Below, piece by piece: positions 28,956 through 40,300 of a stretch of 62,787 bases of DNA. The DNA comes from Clostridiales bacterium. Its GTDB lineage: Bacteria > Bacillota > Clostridia > Oscillospirales > CAG-382. The stretch is taken from positions 1-62,787 of the forward strand of contig JAEESG010000003.1 of the NCBI GenBank assembly GCA_016286245.1, in the 5' to 3' direction. Each line of letters opens with the position of its first letter. Positions within the stretch are counted from its first letter, which is position 1. The translations under genes were made by a program, and so were the position numbers. The notes beneath the pieces were generated by a model that saw nothing but the letters and a program-made list of their open reading frames with translations, had not been told where the DNA came from and did no database searches.

Positions 28956-30221
28956 TTATTTTTTTGCTTCCAGCGCTCTTTTGCCTATGTCTTTTCTGTA
29001 GTACGCGTTTGCAAAATGAATTTTTTCCACGGCTTTATACGATTCCTCAATCGCCTTTTCAAGCGTTTCGCACACCGACGCAACACCGAGCACTCTGCCG
29101 CCGTTTGTATAAAGTTTTCCGTCCTTTTGCTTTGCTCCCGCGACGTACACTCTGTCGGAAAGTTCGTCGGGAATATCTATTTCAAAGCCCTTTTGGTAGC
29201 TCTGCGGATAGCCGTCTGACGCCATTATCACGCAGCAGGCGCTTGCGTCCTTGAACTTAACCTCGGTATTTTCAAGGTTTCCGTCCGTTACGGCCCTCAT
29301 CACCTCAAAAAGATCGCTTTCCAGCAGCGGAAGCACCACCTGAGTTTCGGGGTCTCCGAAACGGCAGTTGTATTCGATTACCTTCGGACCGTCTTTCGTT
29401 ATCATAAGTCCGAAATACAGACAGCCCTTGAAGGTGCGTCCCTCTTTATTCATCGCGTCTACCGTCGGAAGAAAGATTTCCTTCATGCATACGTCTGCGA
29501 TTTCCTTTGTATAATACGGGTTGGGCGCTATCGTTCCCATACCGCCCGTATTGAGTCCCGTATCTCCGTCGTGCGCCCTTTTATGGTCCATGGACGACAC
29601 CATGGGTTTTACCGTTTTTCCGTCGGTAAAGGCGAGCACCGACACCTCGGGACCCGAAAGGAATTCCTCGATGACTATGCGCTCTCCGCTTTTGCCGAAT
29701 TTCTTATCCCTCATCATTTCACAAACGGCTTTTTTCGCTTCTTCAAGCGTTTCCGCAATAACCACGCCCTTTCCGAGCGCAAGGCCGTCCGCCTTTATTA
29801 CCGCAGGCATCGGCGCGCTTTCGAGATATTCAAGCGCCGCTTCAATATTATCGAACGTTTCGTATTTTGCCGTGGGGATTCCGTATTTTTTCATGAGATT
29901 TTTCGAAAAAACCTTGCTTCCCTCGATTATTGCCGCTTTTTTCTCGGGTCCGAAGCATGCGATTCCGGCGCTTTGCAGTTCGTCAACGCAGCCCGCGACA
30001 AGCGGGTCGTCGGGTGCGACGACCGCGTATTCTATTTTATTTTCTATCGCGAATTTTTTTATTTTTTCGATTTCCGTCGCGCCTATGTCGACGCAAACCG
30101 CGTCCTTTGCAATTCCGCCGTTTCCGGGAAGCGCGTAAATCTTTCCGATTTCACGGCTTTCTTTTAATTTCTTGATTATCGCGTGTTCGCGTCCGCCGCC
30201 GCCTACTACCAGAACGTCCAT
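28956..30221 (-). CDS. purD: Phosphoribosylamine--glycine ligase
   Basis: VLVVGGGGREHAI; ATP-grasp core VIKADGLALGKGVVIA; EYNCRFGDPETQ. Confidence 0.97.
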   Translation of the reverse strand: MDVLVVGGGGREHAIIKKLKESREIGKIYALPGNGGIAKDAVCVDIGATEIEKIKKFAIENKIEYAVVAPDDPLVAGCVDELQSAGIACFGPEKKAAIIEGSKVFSKNLMKKYGIPTAKYETFDNIEAALEYLESAPMPAVIKADGLALGKGVVIAETLEEAKKAVCEMMRDKKFGKSGERIVIEEFLSGPEVSVLAFTDGKTVKPMVSSMDHKRAHDGDTGLNTGGMGTIAPNPYYTKEIADVCMKEIFLPTVDAMNKEGRTFKGCLYFGLMITKDGPKVIEYNCRFGDPETQVVLPLLESDLFEVMRAVTDGNLENTEVKFKDASACCVIMASDGYPQSYQKGFEIDIPDELSDRVYVAGAKQKDGKLYTNGGRVLGVASVCETLEKAIEESYKAVEKIHFANAYYRKDIGKRALEAKK

Positions 30222-30240
30222 TTTTATTCCCCGCTTTATT

Positions 30241-31425
30241 TTAATGATGGAAAAGTCTCATTCCCGTAAACGCCATCGCAATACCGTATTTGTTGCAGCA
30301 TTCGATAACCAGGTCGTCTCTTATCGAGCCGCCGGGTTCCGCGATATATTTTACGCCGCTTCTCTTTGCTCTTTCGATATTGTCGTCAAACGGGAAGAAC
30401 GCGTCGGAGCCCAGAGATACTCCGTCTATCGAAGAAAGATATTCTTTCTTTTCGCTTTCCGTAAGCGGCTCGGGCTGAGTCTTGAAATATTTCTGCCAGT
30501 TGCCGTTCTCGCACACGTCTTCCTCATTATTGTTTATATATCCGTCTATTACGTTATCCCTCTCGGGTCTGCCGAGCTCATCGAGGAACGGAAGAGACAG
30601 CACCTTATCGTGCTGGCGTAAGAACCACGTGTCCGCTTTTGAGCCCGCAAGTCTTGTGCAGTGAATTCTCGACTGCTGTCCCGCGCCCACGCCGATTGCC
30701 TGTCCGTCGTATGCGAAACAAACCGAGTTGGACTGGGTGTATTTAAGCGTGATGAGCGAAATAATGAGGTCGCGTACCGCGCTTTCGGGGAGATTTTTAT
30801 TTGCGGTTACGACGTTCGACAAAAGTTCTTTATTTATTTTGAAATTATTTCTTCCCTGCTCGAACGTGATTCCGAACACCTCTTTATGTTCCTTTTCTTC
30901 GGGCACGTAGTTTTCGTCGATTTTTACGATATTGTACGCGCCTTTTCTCTTGGATTTGAGGATTTCAAGCGCTTCGGGCTCGTATCCGGGAGCGATTATT
31001 CCGTCGGAAACCTCTCTTTTTATGAGGCGCGCCGTTGCGACGTCGCACACGTCCGAAAGCGCAACCCAGTCGCCGAAGGAGCACATACGGTCGGTACCCC
31101 TTGCTCTCGTGTAGGCGCATGCGAGAGGTGAAGCGTCAATGCCGTCCTTTTCATCTATAAAGCACGCCTTTTTGAGCTTTTCGGGAAGCGGTATTCCGAC
31201 TGCCGCCGACGTCGGGCTTACGTGCTTGAAGGACGTTACGGCGGGAAGTCCCGTCGCTTCTTTAAGCTCCTTTACGAGCTGCCACGAATTGAACGCGTCG
31301 AGAAAGTTTATATATCCGGGTTTTCCGTTAAGTATTTCTATCGGAAGGTCGCTTCCGTTTCCCATATATATTTTTGCGGGCTTCTGATTCGGGTTGCATC
31401 CGTATTTGAGTTCAAATTCTTTCAT
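30241..31425 (-). CDS. purH: AICAR transformylase (PurH C-terminal-type domain only, no IMP cyclohydrolase domain)
   Basis: 394 aa: LKYGCNPNQKPA, TSFKHVSPTSAAVG, SDAFFPFDDNIERAKRSGVKYIAEPGGSIRD, AMAFTGMRLFHH; lacks the N-terminal MGS/IMPCH domain. Confidence 0.93.
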   Translation of the reverse strand: MKEFELKYGCNPNQKPAKIYMGNGSDLPIEILNGKPGYINFLDAFNSWQLVKELKEATGLPAVTSFKHVSPTSAAVGIPLPEKLKKACFIDEKDGIDASPLACAYTRARGTDRMCSFGDWVALSDVCDVATARLIKREVSDGIIAPGYEPEALEILKSKRKGAYNIVKIDENYVPEEKEHKEVFGITFEQGRNNFKINKELLSNVVTANKNLPESAVRDLIISLITLKYTQSNSVCFAYDGQAIGVGAGQQSRIHCTRLAGSKADTWFLRQHDKVLSLPFLDELGRPERDNVIDGYINNNEEDVCENGNWQKYFKTQPEPLTESEKKEYLSSIDGVSLGSDAFFPFDDNIERAKRSGVKYIAEPGGSIRDDLVIECCNKYGIAMAFTGMRLFHH

Positions 31426-31438
31426 TTTCCGTTCTCCT

Positions 31439-32158
31439 CTATGCGTTTTTATTTATTATTCTTATTTGTTCTTCTTTTGTCTTTATATCGGTATAGCTTA
31501 CGAACAGCGAGATTTTATTGTTTTCGTCGAGAGAATTCCATATTTTATCCGCAAACTCGTCTATGCCGTCGGGAATTTCCACCCTCTCGGGTTCTCCGGT
31601 AAACGTCGGGATGGGGTTTCCGTCGCAGTTATAGGTATGTATGAAATGTCCGAGTCCCGCAAGCGGCGGATATGAAAAAGTAAATCTTGCGCATGCGCTT
31701 CCGTTTTCGTCGGCGCTTTTGAGGATGCTCATCTCATAGTTGAAATCGCCGTTTTCAAACGTTATTTCGGCGCTTATTCTCGGTGTGAAATTTGGAGAAT
31801 CCGGTTCAAACTCGCGTGTTTTAAGCGATTCGTAAAAGTTTTTGCCGCATTTGTGTCCTTCATATATTGTATCGGTCTGGTTGCCGTTGGTTACGATAAT
31901 TTTATTCTCATATTTTCTGAGCGCCGCGTAAATAATCAAGCTCGGGTCCTTTACCTTTGATTCGTCGAACGGCTCGGTATACAAAACGCCGTCTTTGAGC
32001 GAAAAAATTCTGTTTCTGCTGTTTTCGCTTCTTCCCATTATGAAATAAGCGGCAACCGCGTTTTTTCCGTCCTTCGTTTTTCCGACGACAATTCCTCTGC
32101 CTACGTACGAATTGCCTTTTACAAGCTCCTCAAAATCGTTTATTTTATAAATACTCAT
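31439..32158 (-). CDS. purO: PurO-type (archaeal-type) IMP cyclohydrolase
   Basis: 239 aa: NSYVGRGIVVGKTKDGKNAVAAYFIMGRSENSRNR, NFTPRISAEI, AGLGHFIHTYNCDGNPIPTFTGEP; between AICARFT and purN. Confidence 0.88.
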   Translation of the reverse strand: MSIYKINDFEELVKGNSYVGRGIVVGKTKDGKNAVAAYFIMGRSENSRNRIFSLKDGVLYTEPFDESKVKDPSLIIYAALRKYENKIIVTNGNQTDTIYEGHKCGKNFYESLKTREFEPDSPNFTPRISAEITFENGDFNYEMSILKSADENGSACARFTFSYPPLAGLGHFIHTYNCDGNPIPTFTGEPERVEIPDGIDEFADKIWNSLDENNKISLFVSYTDIKTKEEQIRIINKNA

Positions 32159-32778
32159 TGTTTTCCTCCGTTTTCCGTCATTTCCTTTGCAATTTTTTCA
32201 ACCGACAGCGGAAGTATCTTCCATTCCGCCTGTTTCATTACCCTTTTCTGCAGTTTTTCGGGCGTGTCGGACTCATATACCTTTACCGCCTTCTGCATAA
32301 TTATTTCCCCGCCGTCGGGAATCTCGTTCACGAAGTGCGTCGTCGCGCCCGTAACCTTTACTCCCTTTTTCAGCGCCTCCTCGTGCACTTTAAGTCCGTA
32401 ATATCCCTTTCCGCAAAACGACGGTATGAGCGAGGGGTGGACGTTTATTATGCGGCGGCCGTATTTTTTCGTGAATTTTTCGCTCAAAATCGACAAAAAG
32501 CCTGCGAGAACTATCAAGTCTATATTATTTTCTTCAAGCGTCTTTATCATCGCTTTTTCGGCGTTCTCGGCGGTCTTATATTCGTCTTTCGTTATCACCG
32601 CCGTCTTTATTTTCGCGTTTTTCGCACGTGTCAGCGCGTACGCGTCGGGCTTATTTGAAATAACAAGCTTTATTTTCGCGCTTTTTATTATTCCGCTCTT
32701 CTGTGCGTCGATAAGCGCCTGAAGATTCGTTCCTCCGCCCGAAACCAGCACCGCGGCGTTTATTTTTTTCTTACTCAT
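32155..32778 (-). CDS. purN: Phosphoribosylglycinamide formyltransferase
   Basis: VSGGGTNLQALIDA, NVHPSLIPSFCGKGYYG, GATTHFVNEIPDGGEII. Start trimmed to [10 protein letters not shown]. Confidence 0.95.
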   Translation of the reverse strand: MSKKKINAAVLVSGGGTNLQALIDAQKSGIIKSAKIKLVISNKPDAYALTRAKNAKIKTAVITKDEYKTAENAEKAMIKTLEENNIDLIVLAGFLSILSEKFTKKYGRRIINVHPSLIPSFCGKGYYGLKVHEEALKKGVKVTGATTHFVNEIPDGGEIIMQKAVKVYESDTPEKLQKRVMKQAEWKILPLSVEKIAKEMTENGGKQ

Positions 32779-33376
32779 CTTTTTTCCACGCTCCGCCAAG
32801 CAGCGGCAAAAGCATTCCTCCCAAAGAATTTCCCGCGATTACCGCAAGCATGAAATATACAACCTTTACGTCGAAAATTCCCGACGCACCGAAATAGAAC
32901 ATATCGGCAATCGAGTGCTCAAAGCCCGCAAGTATGAATACCGGCACGCAGAACAGTATTGCGACCACCGTATTCTTTTCCTTATAGATGCTTACCGCAA
33001 GATACATGAGTATTCCGCAGAAAAACGCCCTTATAAGCGTGCTTATTATCTGCTGTTCGAGTTTTGATGCGCAAAGCACGCCTGCCGTCTCGCCCATCGC
33101 GGGAATCGCAAACCGCAGAAGCATTCCCAAAAGAAACGTTGCAAGAAGGTTGCCGAAAAGACAGATTACAAGGTTTTTTACGTTTTTTGCGGTATGGTCT
33201 TTCACAAAATATCCTATTCTTCCCGTAAACAGCGCGTATCCCTTATAGCATATACAGAGCAGCGCCACCGAGAAGAACACGGCTCCCATATATCTGTTAT
33301 CGCACGCCAGAAAAACCGCGCCGCCGATGGTTATCAGCACGCCTGCGCTGATGCTTTCCAAAAAAGTCTTCATCAC
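32771..33376 (-). CDS. Formate/nitrite transporter (FNT) family channel, compact 201-aa form
   Basis: Six predicted TM segments; [14 protein letters not shown] matches the FocA-type TM5 His motif; [11 protein letters not shown] and [10 protein letters not shown] pore motifs. Confidence 0.85.
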   Translation of the reverse strand: MMKTFLESISAGVLITIGGAVFLACDNRYMGAVFFSVALLCICYKGYALFTGRIGYFVKDHTAKNVKNLVICLFGNLLATFLLGMLLRFAIPAMGETAGVLCASKLEQQIISTLIRAFFCGILMYLAVSIYKEKNTVVAILFCVPVFILAGFEHSIADMFYFGASGIFDVKVVYFMLAVIAGNSLGGMLLPLLGGAWKKDE

Positions 33377-34416
33377 ACCACCAGAACCTTTTCTTCATTT
33401 TTTATTATTTTTCCTATCGTATAAGCGTCTTCGCCGAAAGAGCGAAGCACATCCAGCGCCTCTTTTTCATCTTTTTCCGGCACGACGACGGTCATTCCGA
33501 CTCCCATATTGAAGGTGTTGAACATATCTCTCTCGGAAATACCGCCTTTTTTTGCGATGAGGTCGAAAATCGGGAGGATTTTTATCTTATCCTTCTCTAT
33601 TCTTGCGCAAAGTCCGTCGGGTATGCTTCTCGGGACGTTTTCGTAAAATCCGCCGCCCGTTATATGCGAAATTCCCTTTACTTTTACCTTTTTCTGCAGT
33701 GCAAGCACGGGTTTTACGTATATTTTCGTAGGCGCAAGGAGCGTTTCTCCGAGTGTTTTTCCGCAAAGTTCGTCGTATTTTTCATTCAGATCCGCGTTTT
33801 CGACGTCGAAAACCTTTCTGACGAGCGAAAAGCCGTTTGAATGCACGCCGCTTGACGCAAGCGCGATGATGACATCTCCCTCTTCCATTTCCTTATTATC
33901 GATTATCTTTTTCTTATCCGCGATTCCCACGCAAAAGCCTGCAAGGTCGTATTCGTTTTCGGGATAAAAGCCCGGCATTTCCGCCGTCTCGCCGCCGATA
34001 AGCGCCGCTCCCGACTGAACGCAGCCCTCGCACACGCCGCTTACGATTTTTTCGATTTTTTCCGGAAAATTCTTTCCGCACGCTATATAATCGAGGAAGA
34101 AAAGCGGTTTTGCACCGCAGCATATAACGTCGTTTACGCACATGGCTACGCAGTCGATTCCGACCGTGTCGTGCTTATCGAGCAAAAACGCGAGTTTAAG
34201 CTTTGTTCCGACGCCGTCTGTTCCGCTTACGAGCACCGGCTGCTCCATACCTTCAAAATCCGGCTCAAAAAGACCTCCGAAGCCTCCCACGTCGGAGCAA
34301 ACGCCGTTTGTTTTCGTCCTTGCGATATGTTTTTTCATGAGCTCCACCGCTTTATATCCCGCGGTTATATCAACTCCCGCCGACGCGTAAATATCGGATT
34401 TTGAGTTCTCAATCAT
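33373..34416 (-). CDS. purM: Phosphoribosylformylglycinamidine cyclo-ligase
   Basis: [47 protein letters not shown]. Start trimmed to [16 protein letters not shown] just past the purF stop. Confidence 0.96.
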   Translation of the reverse strand: MIENSKSDIYASAGVDITAGYKAVELMKKHIARTKTNGVCSDVGGFGGLFEPDFEGMEQPVLVSGTDGVGTKLKLAFLLDKHDTVGIDCVAMCVNDVICCGAKPLFFLDYIACGKNFPEKIEKIVSGVCEGCVQSGAALIGGETAEMPGFYPENEYDLAGFCVGIADKKKIIDNKEMEEGDVIIALASSGVHSNGFSLVRKVFDVENADLNEKYDELCGKTLGETLLAPTKIYVKPVLALQKKVKVKGISHITGGGFYENVPRSIPDGLCARIEKDKIKILPIFDLIAKKGGISERDMFNTFNMGVGMTVVVPEKDEKEALDVLRSFGEDAYTIGKIIKNEEKVLVV

Positions 34417-34417
34417 C

Positions 34418-35845
34418 TTAATCTTCCTTTCCGGTCCAGCAATACGTACAAATCTTTGAAGTATCAAGTCCTATCGCTTCAGAGAGTCCCTCTACCGTCT
34501 GATATTCGAGCGACGCGAGGTGAAGCTCTTCGCATATCGTTTCTCTCAGTTTCTTTCCGCGCTCCGTCGTCGGGTCGCTGTATTCGTCGAGGTGTTTGAA
34601 TCCATTTTCGCCTTCAAGTTTCAAAATCGTGGCTCTCGTTATGAGCTCGTTATCGCTCGTAGCCCTCGAAAAATTCAAAAATTTACATCCGTACATTATC
34701 GGCGGGCAGGCTGAGCGCATATGCACCTTTTTTGCTCCGCTTTCGTACAGGAATTCGACCGTTTCTCTCAGCTGTGTGCCCCTTACTATCGAGTCGTCGA
34801 CAAAAAGCAGTTCTTTATCCTTTATGAGTTCGTCGACGGGTATCTGTTTCATTTTCGCGATTCTGTTGCGTTCCTTCTGATTTGCCGGCATAAAGCTTCT
34901 CGGCCACGTCGGTGTATATTTTATGAACGGTCTTGCAAACGGCAGTTTACTTCCGTTTGCGTATCCTATCGCGTGCGGAGTTCCCGAATCGGGCACGCCC
35001 GCAACGCAGTCCGCCTGCGGCAGTTTTCCCGATTTTATGTCGTTTTTCGCCATGATTTCTCCGTTGCGGTATCTCATGAGTTCAACGTTTACGCCTTCGT
35101 ACGTCGACGTCGGAAATCCGTAATACGACCACAAAAACGAGCATATCCTCATTTTTTCCTTTCCTTTTTTAAGGACGGTCATGTTTTCCGCGCCGATTTC
35201 GACTATTTCCCCGGGTTTCAGCTCGTATGCGTTTTTATATCCGAGTTTCTCATACGCGAAATGTTCGAACGAAACGCACATTCCCTTTTTACTCTTTCCA
35301 ACGTGTACCGGCAGTCTTCCGGCAAGGTCTCTTGCCGCGATTATGGTATTTTTTTCGGTAAGTACAAGTATTACCGCCGTGCCGTCAATGCGCTCCTGTG
35401 CGTATCTTATACCCTGCGCAAACGTCTTTTTTCGGTTGATAAGCGCCGCAAGCAGTTCCGTGGAGTTTACTCCGCCTCTCGTCATTGCGGTAAGCTGTCC
35501 CGCGCCTTCATTTATATATTCCTTTATAAGCTCCTCGGCGTTATTTATCACGCCGACCATACATATCGCGTATCTTCCGAGGTTTGAACGCATGAGCAGC
35601 GGCTGCGGGTCGCTGTCGTTTATACAGCCTATCGCCGCACTTCCCTTCATCTGCTCCAAAATTCCCTCGAACTTCGTTCTGAACGGAGAGTTTCCTATAT
35701 TATGTATCTTTCTCTGCAGTCCGATACTGCTTTCAAACGCCGCCATTCCCGCGCTTTTCGTTCCGAGATGCGAATGGTAGTCGGTTCCGAAAAACACGTC
35801 TGACAAAACGTCCGTTTTGCCTACAACGCCAAAAAATCCTCCCAT
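34418..35845 (-). CDS. purF: Amidophosphoribosyltransferase
   Basis: PRPP-binding [19 protein letters not shown]-terminal glutamine amidotransferase-like region. Confidence 0.94.
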   Translation of the reverse strand: MGGFFGVVGKTDVLSDVFFGTDYHSHLGTKSAGMAAFESSIGLQRKIHNIGNSPFRTKFEGILEQMKGSAAIGCINDSDPQPLLMRSNLGRYAICMVGVINNAEELIKEYINEGAGQLTAMTRGGVNSTELLAALINRKKTFAQGIRYAQERIDGTAVILVLTEKNTIIAARDLAGRLPVHVGKSKKGMCVSFEHFAYEKLGYKNAYELKPGEIVEIGAENMTVLKKGKEKMRICSFLWSYYGFPTSTYEGVNVELMRYRNGEIMAKNDIKSGKLPQADCVAGVPDSGTPHAIGYANGSKLPFARPFIKYTPTWPRSFMPANQKERNRIAKMKQIPVDELIKDKELLFVDDSIVRGTQLRETVEFLYESGAKKVHMRSACPPIMYGCKFLNFSRATSDNELITRATILKLEGENGFKHLDEYSDPTTERGKKLRETICEELHLASLEYQTVEGLSEAIGLDTSKICTYCWTGKED

Positions 35846-35857
35846 GACAAGTCTCCT

Positions 35858-36544
35858 TTAATTTTTTTCAAAGAAAAGCTTTGAAAGCGTCATGGGATCT
35901 ATATATTTTCCGTCCTTATAAACGCGCATATTTCCCGATGCGATTTCGTCGATGAGCATTACTTCGCCGCAAGCGTCGTATCCGAACTCGAACTTTATAT
36001 CGTAAAGGTCAAGTCCCTTTGCTTTTAAATCGTCGGCAACTATTTTCGTTATTTTGCGCGTCATTTCCTTTATATCGTCGTACTGCTTTTCGGTCATTAC
36101 TCCGAGCATAACGAGTCCGTCCTTTGTTACGAGGGGATCGCCCTTTTCGTCGTTCTTGAACGTCATCTCAACGTATGCGTCGAGATCCTGTCCTTCGGTT
36201 ACGTAATCGCTGTAACGTCTGAAAAAGCTGCCTACCGCTTTATAACGGCATATTACTTCAAGCCCTTTTCCGAAAACCTTTGCGGGAAGAACTTCCATGG
36301 TGGTATCGTCAAAATTTGCGTTTACAAAATGCGTCTTTATTCCCGACGCGTTTATTTTTTCAAAGAAATATACCGACATACGAAGATTTACGTCGCCGAC
36401 GCCCTCGATAGTAAGGCCTATCGAATTTTCTCCGGGATCAAACACGCCGTCTTTTCCCGTGCAGTCGTCCTTGAACTTCAAAAGGTAATTTCCGTTGTCG
36501 AGTGCGAATACGTTTTTTGTCTTTCCTGTGTAAACGAGTTTCAT
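35858..36544 (-). CDS. purC: Phosphoribosylaminoimidazole-succinocarboxamide synthase
   Basis: [47 protein letters not shown]. Confidence 0.95.
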   Translation of the reverse strand: MKLVYTGKTKNVFALDNGNYLLKFKDDCTGKDGVFDPGENSIGLTIEGVGDVNLRMSVYFFEKINASGIKTHFVNANFDDTTMEVLPAKVFGKGLEVICRYKAVGSFFRRYSDYVTEGQDLDAYVEMTFKNDEKGDPLVTKDGLVMLGVMTEKQYDDIKEMTRKITKIVADDLKAKGLDLYDIKFEFGYDACGEVMLIDEIASGNMRVYKDGKYIDPMTLSKLFFEKN

Positions 36545-36570
36545 AAAAGTTTTCCTCCCAAAAATTTATA

Positions 36571-37062
36571 TTATTTATTATTTTCCGATATTTTTTTATC
36601 TTTTTCCAGAACTTTTTCCCTGTCTTTTGCGCGCTGTTCCTTTAATTTATTTTTGAGTCCCTCGTCGCTTATCGAAAGCATCTGTACAGCAAGAATCGCG
36701 GCATTTGTGCCTCCGTTTATGGCAACTGTCGCTACGGGTACTCCGGACGGCATCTGAACGACCGATAAAAGCGCGTCCATTCCGTCGAGCGACGCCGATT
36801 TACACGGTATTCCTATTACGGGAAGAACAGTATTCGCGGCGATAACACCCGCAAGGTGCGCCGCCATGCCTGCCGCCGCAATAATTACGCCGAAACCGTT
36901 TTCCTCGGCGTGAATTGCAAAATCCGTCGCCTCACACGGTGTTCTGTGTGCGGAATATACGTGCATTTCATATTCAACTCCGAAATTTTCAAGCGTTTGC
37001 GCCGCTTTTTCAACGATCGGAAGGTCGCTGTCGCTTCCCATGATTATTGCAACTTTTTTCAT
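36571..37062 (-). CDS. purE: N5-carboxyaminoimidazole ribonucleotide mutase / AIR carboxylase PurE
   Basis: MGSDSDLPIVEKA, SAHRTPCE, AAAGMAAHLAGVIA. Confidence 0.96.
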   Translation of the reverse strand: MKKVAIIMGSDSDLPIVEKAAQTLENFGVEYEMHVYSAHRTPCEATDFAIHAEENGFGVIIAAAGMAAHLAGVIAANTVLPVIGIPCKSASLDGMDALLSVVQMPSGVPVATVAINGGTNAAILAVQMLSISDEGLKNKLKEQRAKDREKVLEKDKKISENNK

Positions 37063-37086
37063 ATCGATTCTCCTTTTGAAATTAAT

Positions 37087-37130
37087 AAAAAAAGAGCATA
37101 ACAGAGCCCGAAAACTGCTCTGTTATGCCC
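37087..37130 (-). terminator. Riboswitch expression-platform terminator upstream of purE
   Basis: GCATAACAGAGC/GCTCTGTTATGC stem followed by a T-run; the 5' arm overlaps the 3' GGGCA of the aptamer. Confidence 0.9.
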
Positions 37131-37210
37131 AGACGGTCGGCATTAAGAATCATTTTAATCTTTGCTCCCCAGCAGTGCTCTGCATTTCTCCGTCAGTAAC
37201 AAAGATTATA
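37125..37210 (-). ncRNA. ZTP (pfl motif, ZMP/ZTP-sensing) riboswitch aptamer
   Basis: Minus strand: AATCTTTGTTACTGACGG...GGGGAGCAAAGATT...ATGCCGACCGTCTGGGCA. The 3' CCGNCYGGGCA element and upstream stem match the pfl architecture; located ahead of a de novo purine operon. Confidence 0.85.
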
Positions 37211-37214
37211 ATTT

Positions 37215-37243
37215 ATTTTAGCATTATTCCGTCAAAAAGTCAA
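37215..37243 (-). promoter_or_regulatory. Promoter of the purine operon
   Basis: Minus strand TTGACT, 17 nt, TAAAAT just upstream of the riboswitch. Confidence 0.8.
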
Positions 37244-37322
37244 CCGATTTACACCTGTTTTTACATTTTTTCCTTTTTGTTTATATATCGGTAAATTTTT
37301 ACGTTTTTTTGCACGTTTTTTA

Positions 37323-37352
37323 CAAAAAAGGACCGGGCTTTTCGCCCGGTCC
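37323..37352 (-). terminator. Terminator of SLH gene 1
   Basis: GGACCGGGC/GCCCGGTCC stem with T-run on the minus strand. Confidence 0.9.
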
Positions 37353-37369
37353 CTGATTTTATTTGATTA

Positions 37370-40300
37370 TCAGTCCCACTTATCTTCGTTTGCTTCAACG
37401 TCGAGGAAATCATAAGGTTCGTCGCCGTTTACAACTACGATGATGTTGTCGATTACGGGATATTCATCCTTCGACTTCTTTTCGTGCGTGAAGAATACCT
37501 TTACGTACTTGCCCTTTTCGGTCGAGTAGGAATCCTCGTCCTTTTCGGCGTACTGCTCGTTGAATGCGAGTACGTTTTCGCCTGCTTCCTTGATATCTTC
37601 AAGCGTTACCTTCGAAATCTCAGCCGTCGTGATGTCTTCCTTATCGGCAAACTTGAGAATAGCTATGTTTGCGTCGCTTGCAACTTCAAATACGTCATAT
37701 ACGTATCCTTCATAGTAGAAGTAGGTCGTATCTGCGTCGTTTACGGGCATCGTTTCAAGAAGCGTTTCGTCGCCGTCGAATATTACGTCCTTTACGAACG
37801 CCATATACTTATTCGTTGCGGGAGATACGGTATTTACGTTATCAACGTCGATCTTCTTATCGTCGATTGCGCCGCTTGCGTCAAGTTTTACGACTGCTCC
37901 GCCGGGAACGGGGTTCGAAAGCGATTTTGCGTCTTTCGTCGTCTTTGTTCCGAGGACGCCCTCAACAACCGTACCGGTTGCAAGGTCAAATACGTCGTAT
38001 GCGTAAGCGAACTTTTCTTCGCTGAGCATCTTGGGCGTGCTGGACTTAACTACAACGTACGAGGATGCAACTGCAGCTGCGTTTGCAAATACTACGTGGT
38101 CGTCTTCAACCTCAGCGTAGAGGAATGCGAGTCTTGCCTGAGTCTTGCTGTCGCCGATGTTTTCGTAAACGTACTGAACGTTTCCGAGTACCGAGTCAAT
38201 CGTGCCCGGGAAGTCGGCGCCGGTATAAGTTTCAAGTTTCGAGGTCATTTCGCCGTCCGTGCCTTCATAGATGCATCTGAACATGAATTCGGTCTTATCG
38301 TCGATTATAACGTCGTTGAACCAGTGCGAAGACTGCGGCGAAGTACCGTCGGTACCGAACATCGAGTATCTGTCGTCAGCTGCGTCAACAAGCGCGTATT
38401 TCTTTCCTGTACGCTTCTTGAAGATTACCTTCTGGTCGTTGCCCTTTTCACCGAGGTCATATGCTGCCTGGCGGGTTCTCGTCGTATCAAAGAACATATC
38501 CGGAAGCAGATAGCTTATGTGCTTGATGTTTCCGTTCTTTGCCTGTTCGTGGAACATGCTCTTCAAGATATACTTATCGTCGTCGTCGTAATCGTACTTA
38601 CACGGTTTGCCGTAATATGCGTAGTACGTCTTACCGTTTTCTTCCGTTACCGTTACGTCGAATCTGTACGTTCCGTTAACCGTCTTTGTGGGTTTCGGAT
38701 AGCATTCGTCAACGCTTACGGGTACGTACGTTTCTTCGCCGTCCATAAGAACTTTAAGATACTGGTCGTATCTGTTGGTTCTCGTGTTGAACGAGGAGAT
38801 CGTTTCTTCTTCAAGCGGAATGATTATATCGTCCGCGTTTGCGAATTTCGAATTGTTCTCGATTAATTCATAATATACAACCTTGCCGTTCAGCGAGTAA
38901 ACTATAGCCGCCTTATTGAGGTTGCCGTAGTCAAGGATTGACGTTGCAAGATTGGATGATGCATAGAAGTTCGTAAATGCTCTGTCGAGCTGGAGAGCCG
39001 AGATCTGCGTCGAGTTACCTATTCTTACATAATAGCTCTGCATCTTACCCGAAATATAGGTGATCGTGCCGTAATATGCAGCTGCAACGCTCTGAACTTC
39101 AATGAAGTTTGCTTTCTGGTTGATGTATGCTGCAACGAAGTCGCCGTCGTTATATGCAACGCCGTATACGTTTGCGCCGTTCGTATAAATTACGGGGAGG
39201 TTCTGGAATGCGTCGGGGTTGGAAGGAGTAATAACAACCGGCTTATTTTCTCTGTATTCTGTGAACTTCGAGAAGTTATAATCCTTGCTTGCTACTATCT
39301 TACCTACAGTTGCGGGTCTGAACCAAACGTATTCTATTCTTCCGTCGCCGTCGTTATCGTATGCGTCTATCTTGAAAATACCGCCGTAGTAAATAGCTCT
39401 GAATGCGTTGAGGAATGCACTGTCGCCGTCAGGTGTGCCTGTTTCTTCATTGCTCTGCCATTTATCGTTTACTATATAGAATGAATACAGACCTGCCGCT
39501 TTATCAAGGCAAAGCATATCGATTCTCTTTGCGTTATCTGCGTTTCTTGCTTCATAATCGCTTACGCCTTCTATGTGCTTGGGCGTAAAGTACGAGTACG
39601 GAGCGTCGTAGAAGTAACATGTCTGACCGGATACCGTCAGCGCGCCCGTTGCTCTCGGGAATTCGCTGTTGCCTTCATAATATTTTCTGCTCCATCTGCC
39701 AAGCTTTGCGCTGTTGTTGGAGTACATTATCATCTTGCATTCCGCAAGAAGTATTTCTTCAACCTTATTATCTTTTTCGTTATATTTGCAGAATACTTTT
39801 ACTTCCGCCATGATATACGAGTCAGCGTCGCCTTCGAGTCCGAGTTCGGCGGTTGTCGTATAGAAGCCGGGAATCTTGTCGCCTTCTTTTGCTGCGAGGA
39901 ACACGGTTCCTTCTCCGTTTGCATCTTCCGTAGGCTTGAATTCCGTGCTTTCTTCGCTATCGTTAAATGCGTAATGAGTCGTTTCTCTTATCACAAACGT
40001 CTGCTCTTCGACTTCATAAATCTTTTCGCAGAGAGTCTTGTTCGCTTCTTCGCTCATAAGCGTCCATTTTCCGTTCGAAAGACGATAAGGTGTTTCTTTG
40101 AGTTCCTTTTCGTTCAGTTCGGCGTAGAACGCGTTATAGAGGATTATTGCGATATCGCCTCTCGTAAGTTCCGATTCATAGTCTTCCATCAAGCTTGCGG
40201 GAAGTCCCTTATTGAGATTTACTCCCTTGCTTTCGGCAATCGTTATGTAATCGAAAGGATATGAAAGAACGGCGTCCTTTTCATAGCCGAGAGCTCTGAC

